A stretch of 64,000 bases of DNA from UBA1181 sp045639525 (GTDB lineage Bacteria > Bacteroidota > Bacteroidia > Bacteroidales > Paludibacteraceae), in the NCBI GenBank assembly GCA_045639525.1, contig JAZUDI010000010.1:13981-77980 (forward strand), written 5' to 3'. This document shows, in pieces, positions 60,044-64,000 of this stretch. How positions within the stretch are numbered: the stretch's first letter is position 1; each line of letters opens with the position of its first letter. The position numbers and the translations under genes are program-made. The notes beneath the pieces were generated by a model, which saw only the letters and a list, made by a program, of their open reading frames with translations, was not told the origin of the DNA and did not search any database.

Positions 60044-60886
60044 TTAGTCTTTTTGTAAATTAAACAATTCTTTTTGTGCTTCAATCTCCCTACGAAGCTC
60101 TTCTTCCGAGGGCAAATATAATTTGTATTTTGAAGCGAACAACTGCTCATTTCCTTTCAAAATAGAATATCTGGCAATATCCGCATCTGTTTCACTACAT
60201 AACACGATGCCAATTGTCGGATTATCGCCTTCAGTACGTTTCAAATCGTTGTACATTCTCACGTACATATCCATTTGACCAATGTCTTGATGAGTGATTT
60301 TCCCTATCTTCAAGTCAATTAGCACATAACATTTCAACACGACATTGTAAAATACCAAATCGATAAAGTAATCGTTGTTGGCGGTCCTAATCAGTTCCTG
60401 ACGCCCCATAAATGCGAATCCACGCCCCAATTCCATAATAAATTCCTGAAGATGAGATATCACAGCACTTTCCAAATCGGTTTCGCTATAGGTGTCATCT
60501 TTCTTAAACCCAAGGAATTCCGCCACGATTGGATTTTTCAAAAGTTCCAGTTTATTTGACACAACATCTTTTGTGTCCTCAACTATATGCGGCTGCTGAA
60601 AATGTCGCTCATAATACTGAGTAGAAATATTGCGGTCTAGCGTACGCACACTCCACATTTCCTGCGAGGCCATAAGCATATACCACCGAATAGCTGTAGG
60701 ATCATCAACTCGCAAAATTTTGTAGATATGTGTCCAAGTTAGATTCGGAAATCGTGATTTCCAAATTTCATAATCAGGGATGACAAGATAAAAAGTGCGA
60801 AATGCACGAAGATAACGCTCAGAGAATCCCTTTCCGTATATACTTGTCAATTCATCGGAAAGCATAGCGATAAGTTGCACGCACAT
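60044..60886 (-). CDS. YhcG/DUF1016-type PD-(D/E)xK nuclease, 5'-truncated
   Basis: 280 residues against about 340-370 for full-length family members. The frame begins in the middle of the N-terminal DUF1016 domain (LSDELTSIYGKGFSERYLRAFRTFYLVIPDYEIW), and no upstream start is available. The C-terminal nuclease domain is complete: LGFKKDDTYSETDLESAVISHLQEFIMELGRGFAFMGRQ, then DYFIDLVFYNVVLKCYVLIDLKIGKITHQDIGQMDMYV with the D...DLK catalytic core. Full-length relatives are linked to phage defence and mobile DNA. Upstream lies a degenerate palindrome (60891) and then the MscS promoter, so the deletion of the 5' end looks real. Confidence 0.85.
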   Translation of the reverse strand: MCVQLIAMLSDELTSIYGKGFSERYLRAFRTFYLVIPDYEIWKSRFPNLTWTHIYKILRVDDPTAIRWYMLMASQEMWSVRTLDRNISTQYYERHFQQPHIVEDTKDVVSNKLELLKNPIVAEFLGFKKDDTYSETDLESAVISHLQEFIMELGRGFAFMGRQELIRTANNDYFIDLVFYNVVLKCYVLIDLKIGKITHQDIGQMDMYVRMYNDLKRTEGDNPTIGIVLCSETDADIARYSILKGNEQLFASKYKLYLPSEEELRREIEAQKELFNLQKD

Positions 60887-60890
60887 ACAC

Positions 60891-60915
60891 CAAAAGAGAA
60901 TTCAATTCACCCCTG
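60891..60915. repeat. Degenerate REP-like palindrome
   Basis: AAGAGAATTCAATTCACCCC followed by TGC resembles the repeat at 27318 (GGGGCGAATTCAATTCGCCCC then TAC) with several changes. It lies exactly at the truncated 5' end of the YhcG gene. Confidence 0.5.
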
Positions 60916-60985
60916 CAATTCCTAATTTATATTTTATAATTCTTAACTATATTGTTGTATTTTTGCCTATTATAACGTGAACCAG

Positions 60986-63616
60986 ATGAAAAAGATATTT
61001 TTAACCATCCTACTGGCAATGATAGCGCTCTCCTCCTTTGCCGTTTTGAAGGAGAAGGATTTGGAGCAGACGCTGTTGGTACTCCGCACGGAGTTGGAAA
61101 CCTACAAAGATGAGCAACAAGTCAAAATGAAGAAGTATGGGGAGATGAGCAAATCGCTCCACCAAAACCTCATCTCAACCATGCAGGAGAGCGAACAGAC
61201 TGCCCTGATGCTCTATTCGCAAAAGCAGGACTACACATTCGACCTGGCCTACGCCTGCCACGAAGCGACGCAGCAATACAACCACTTCTCCAAGAACATG
61301 ATCCCCTACCAGAAGATCCAAGAGATGTACAAGGTGGAGGTCAACCGATATAACAACATCATCGACATTCTCGAAACGCTTCCACCCCGCGTGAAACCAT
61401 TTAACTTTTCCGACACATCGCAAGTGCCCAAGATCAGCCGTGTCAGAATGAATCAAGAGGGGGAACTGGACTCCATCACCATCAACTTCGCCATCAAGAC
61501 CGACATGAAGGCGATGAAAGCCATGGCTGATAGCATGAAGAAGAGAGGCAATGTCTTCCAGTTGAGCGAAAAGGGACAGGCCAACCGCGACTCCTGCCTC
61601 GTATTGGCTAAGATTATCCGCGACGATTTGGTCTACCTCTACAACGAGGTGTCGAAGGATAGCGAGCACTACGATTTCGTGGCGCAACGATTGAAGAAGG
61701 TGAATGATTACGCATTGGACCGCTACTCGGACATTAAAAACCTTATCTTCGTCAATGGAGACGTCAACTACTTCTCCATTCTCTCAAGATGGCCCTACTA
61801 TTACAACAACGCGAAAAGTGACATCAATGAAAAGTACATGCAGCCCAAAGATAGAAGCATCCATTCCGAATGGAGAGGGCCTATCGTCGTGGGACTTACC
61901 ATTTTCGTTGTCTTCTACCTCATCGTGGCCTTCTCGCTTAGCAACATCATTATCCGATTCCTGGTGCCTAAGAAGTTTAAGACAAAGGTCTTCAACGCCA
62001 AAAAGCCTTACTATATCTTGGCCTTCTCTTTTGTCCTATTCGTCATTGTCGTCGGCGTCATCAGGCTCTTCGCCAAACACAATTTCATCACAATGGCCAG
62101 CGGTTTGCTGATTGAGTACGCTTGCCTCGTATCCGCGGTGCTTCTCTCCCTTTTGGTGAGAACCAAAGCCAAACAACTACGAAGCAGTTTCATCATCTAC
62201 ACCCCAATTCTTTTGATGGGCTTCGTCATCATCGTATTCCGTATCATCTTCATCACCAACAGCGTAGTGAGCCTCATCTTCCCACCTACCCTACTCTTCT
62301 TCACAATTTTACAGGCGATATACCTGAAAAATCACAGAACAAAGGTGCATACAAGCGACGGATTCTACTCTTTGGTGTCGCTGCTCATCATGCTGACGAG
62401 CTGTACGGCCAGCTGGTGCGGCTACTCGCTGCTCGCGGTGCAAATCTTCATCTGGTGGTTGTTCCAGCTCATGGCAATCCAAGCCATCACTTGCCTCTAT
62501 TACCTCATCAAGAAGTATGAATTCAGATTCCTCACCTCCCGTATCATCTCCAAAAACGATCCGGGACTATCGCTCCGCAGGGCGCGCCAACTCGCTTACG
62601 AAATGGTACACCCAAGCAAGCACAACAGAGGCAATCATATCGGTATCACATGGCCTTACGATCTCTTCATCAAGACCTTGGTGCCCATCTTCATCATTAT
62701 CTCCGTACTGCTTTGCTTCGTCCTGGCGGCGGGCATATTCGACCTCTCGGAGACACTCCGCCAGCTCTTCTATAAGAATTTCATCAATGTGGAAGGCGTG
62801 TGCCAACTCTCACTCTTCAAGTTGTTGGTGATCTCAATCAGCTTCTTCTGCTGCAGATTTATCGCCTACGGCACCAAGGCGGTCTATAAGTATTACCGTC
62901 TCAACCACCTCACCATCAATGGAGAGGCCAACATCACCTTGGCCAACAATATGATCTCCATTCTTGTCTGGGGCGCATTCTTCATCTTCGTGCTGGTGTT
63001 CCTCAAAGTGCCTAAATCAGGTATCTCCATCGTGACGGCAGGCTTAGCGACCGGTGTCGGTTTCGCCATGAAGGACACCATCGAGAACTTCATCTATGGC
63101 CTCTCTCTCATGGCAGGTCGTGTCCGTGTGGGCGACTATGTGGAGTGCGACGGCGTGCGGGGTAAAGTGGACTCCATCACCTACCAAAGTACCCAGATGA
63201 TCACCACGGACGGCTGTGTCATGGCCTTCCTCAACTCCGCCCTATTCAACAAGAGTTTCAAGAACCTCACCCGCAACCACGGCATGGAGTTCATCAAAAT
63301 CAATGTGGGCGTAAGTTACGGCTCCGACATCAAAGAGGTTAGGAAAGTGTTGGCACACGCATTGGGTATCTTGGCAAAACCCGACAAGGAGGGCGTCTGT
63401 TGGATAGACGCCTCCAAGGGAATCAGTGTGGTTTTAGGTGATTTCGGCGACAATAGCGTAGATCTCTACGTCACCTTCTGGGGGTTGGTGGAGAAGAAGT
63501 TCTTCCTATGCGGCCGCGCCAAGGAGATCATCTACGATACCCTCAACGCACACAATGTGGAGATACCTTTCCCTCAAAGGACGATTTATATCAAAGAGAT
63601 GCCTGGGGAGAAATAG
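60986..63616 (+). CDS. Large mechanosensitive channel (MscS family)
   Basis: 876 residues from the ATG at 60986 (MKKIFLTILLAMIALSSFA, signal peptide); a GTG nine bases earlier is possible. A periplasmic helical, coiled-coil-rich region (about 20-290: LEQTLLVLRTELETYKDEQQVKMKKYGEMSK) is followed by about ten membrane segments. The MscS core at the C-terminus (about 660-870) has the pore helix region ISIVTAGLATGVGFAMKDTIENFIYGLSLMAGRVRVGDYVECDGVRGKVDSITYQSTQM. The overall plan resembles MscK/MscM, which open under membrane tension. It stands alone, divergent from the truncated nuclease gene. Confidence 0.92.
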   Translation: MKKIFLTILLAMIALSSFAVLKEKDLEQTLLVLRTELETYKDEQQVKMKKYGEMSKSLHQNLISTMQESEQTALMLYSQKQDYTFDLAYACHEATQQYNHFSKNMIPYQKIQEMYKVEVNRYNNIIDILETLPPRVKPFNFSDTSQVPKISRVRMNQEGELDSITINFAIKTDMKAMKAMADSMKKRGNVFQLSEKGQANRDSCLVLAKIIRDDLVYLYNEVSKDSEHYDFVAQRLKKVNDYALDRYSDIKNLIFVNGDVNYFSILSRWPYYYNNAKSDINEKYMQPKDRSIHSEWRGPIVVGLTIFVVFYLIVAFSLSNIIIRFLVPKKFKTKVFNAKKPYYILAFSFVLFVIVVGVIRLFAKHNFITMASGLLIEYACLVSAVLLSLLVRTKAKQLRSSFIIYTPILLMGFVIIVFRIIFITNSVVSLIFPPTLLFFTILQAIYLKNHRTKVHTSDGFYSLVSLLIMLTSCTASWCGYSLLAVQIFIWWLFQLMAIQAITCLYYLIKKYEFRFLTSRIISKNDPGLSLRRARQLAYEMVHPSKHNRGNHIGITWPYDLFIKTLVPIFIIISVLLCFVLAAGIFDLSETLRQLFYKNFINVEGVCQLSLFKLLVISISFFCCRFIAYGTKAVYKYYRLNHLTINGEANITLANNMISILVWGAFFIFVLVFLKVPKSGISIVTAGLATGVGFAMKDTIENFIYGLSLMAGRVRVGDYVECDGVRGKVDSITYQSTQMITTDGCVMAFLNSALFNKSFKNLTRNHGMEFIKINVGVSYGSDIKEVRKVLAHALGILAKPDKEGVCWIDASKGISVVLGDFGDNSVDLYVTFWGLVEKKFFLCGRAKEIIYDTLNAHNVEIPFPQRTIYIKEMPGEK

Positions 63617-63674
63617 AATGGCCATCGGTGCATTTTGAGAGGTTATTTATGCGTTAATTCGTTGCGATACGGTT

Positions 63675-63757
63675 GTAGGGGTGGCCTTGCGAACCACCCG
63701 CCGTGCGTTGTTGGATTGGTCCGCCCTACATCCCGGTGGCGTATGCAATACGCCCCT
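63675..63757. repeat. Cluster of REP-like palindromes
   Basis: GTAGGGGTGG-CCTTGCGA-ACCACCCGCC starts at 63675, GTCCGCCCTAC (63719-63729) reads like an inverted half unit, and GGCGTAT-GCA-ATACGCC forms a perfect palindrome at about 63738-63754, followed by CC. They fill the gap between the MscS and Rpn genes and follow the same plan as the palindromes at 2225, 23348 and 27318. Confidence 0.65.
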
Positions 63758-63829
63758 TCACAGCGCAAAACCCATCGGTTTCAATCGTGATTCGTATTGT
63801 ATATTTTACACATTTAATATTTTTCATTA

Positions 63830-63838
63830 TATTTGCAT
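63830..63838 (+). promoter_or_regulatory. -7 element of the Rpn gene
   Basis: TATATTTGC, an exact consensus match, 62 bp before the start at 63901. Confidence 0.6.
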
Positions 63839-63900
63839 CGACAAAGAAAAATTTTAATTGGATTTTTCTGCCTGATTTTTAACTTAATAACTTTAGCAAC

Positions 63901-64000
63901 ATGGCAACGTTCATGGATCTACGCTGTGACTTCGGATTCAAGTTCTGCATGCAGGACGAGACTGTGATGAAGTCCTTTCTAAACGCTATCTTGGAAGATG
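63901..64000 (+). CDS. Rpn family nuclease / PD-(D/E)xK transposase-like protein (partial, 5' end only)
   Basis: The first 33 codons of a gene that runs off the window: MATFMDLRCDFGFKFCMQDE, then VMKSFLNAILED. The opening DFGFKxxxxxE...FLNxILE is the hallmark of the Rpn (recombination-promoting nuclease)/PDDEXK_2 family, abundant in Bacteroidales, often in several copies. The nuclease core itself is outside the window. Confidence 0.85.
   Translation, partial: MATFMDLRCDFGFKFCMQDETVMKSFLNAILED

Noticed and set aside
1..64000. tRNA or rRNA genes
   Set aside because: I looked for T-loop-like GGTTCGAATCC motifs and rRNA-conserved blocks. Isolated TTCGAATC matches (for example 17341) have no cloverleaf around them.

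Overview
The window reads as a chromosomal piece from a Bacteroidales bacterium, most likely of the Prevotella/Bacteroides group. Three things support this. Promoters carry the Bacteroidetes -7 element TAnnTTTG upstream of many genes. The gene content is typical of the order: DUF4296, DUF3822, DUF3256 and DUF5715 proteins, C10 peptidases, a sensor-propeller AraC regulator, a 29-residue AURKAIP1-like ribosomal protein, and Rpn and YhcG nucleases. Several genes are secreted glycan hydrolases. No rRNA, tRNA or CRISPR array was seen.

Layout. 1-9 kb is housekeeping: an outer-membrane barrel protein (cut by the edge), a lipid kinase, DHFR, a TraR/LspA/DUF4296 operon, RecO, HU, the small ribosomal protein and RNase G. 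9-19 kb is an accessory island placed after the RNase G terminator. It holds three AAA ATPase-DUF4143 genes, a candidate structured RNA, an EcoRI-type adenine methyltransferase paired with a DUF262-HNH protein, and a foreign-looking secreted C10 protease. 19-31 kb is housekeeping again (EamA transporter, TsaC, thioesterase, PEP carboxykinase, FolB, RsmD, RecD-like helicase, S41 protease, dCMP deaminase, S15, ThyA). 31-47 kb has a fourth ATPase-DUF4143 gene, a GH26-GH5 mannanase with a divergent membrane AraC regulator, a second C10 protease and a GH30 xylanase. 47-64 kb has TrpB2, a glycosyltransferase, a large alpha-2-macroglobulin, CstA, a 5'-truncated YhcG nuclease, a large MscS channel and the start of an Rpn gene.

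The most unusual signal concerns the four ATPase-DUF4143 genes (9248, 13206, 17636 and 32834-minus). Each is preceded, just before its promoter, by three direct repeats with a period of exactly 33 bp. The repeat sequence is different at each locus, but the geometry is the same. Each gene also sits in a segment bounded by duplicated terminator or hairpin sequence. The RNase G terminator occurs three times around ATPases 1 and 2, and one copy drags along the last 17 codons of the HNH gene. ATPase 3 lies between two ~95-bp repeats containing a hairpin. ATPase 4 lies between two copies of the mannanase terminator region. This looks like a family of cassettes, each pairing a P-loop ATPase carrying a nuclease-like C-terminus with its own triple 33-bp iteron, that inserts at hairpin terminators. 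I know of no description of this arrangement.

Other points of interest are the folded RNA candidate before the methyltransferase, an AraC regulator with a propeller sensor but no kinase or receiver, and a family of palindromes whose stems differ in sequence but keep pairing.
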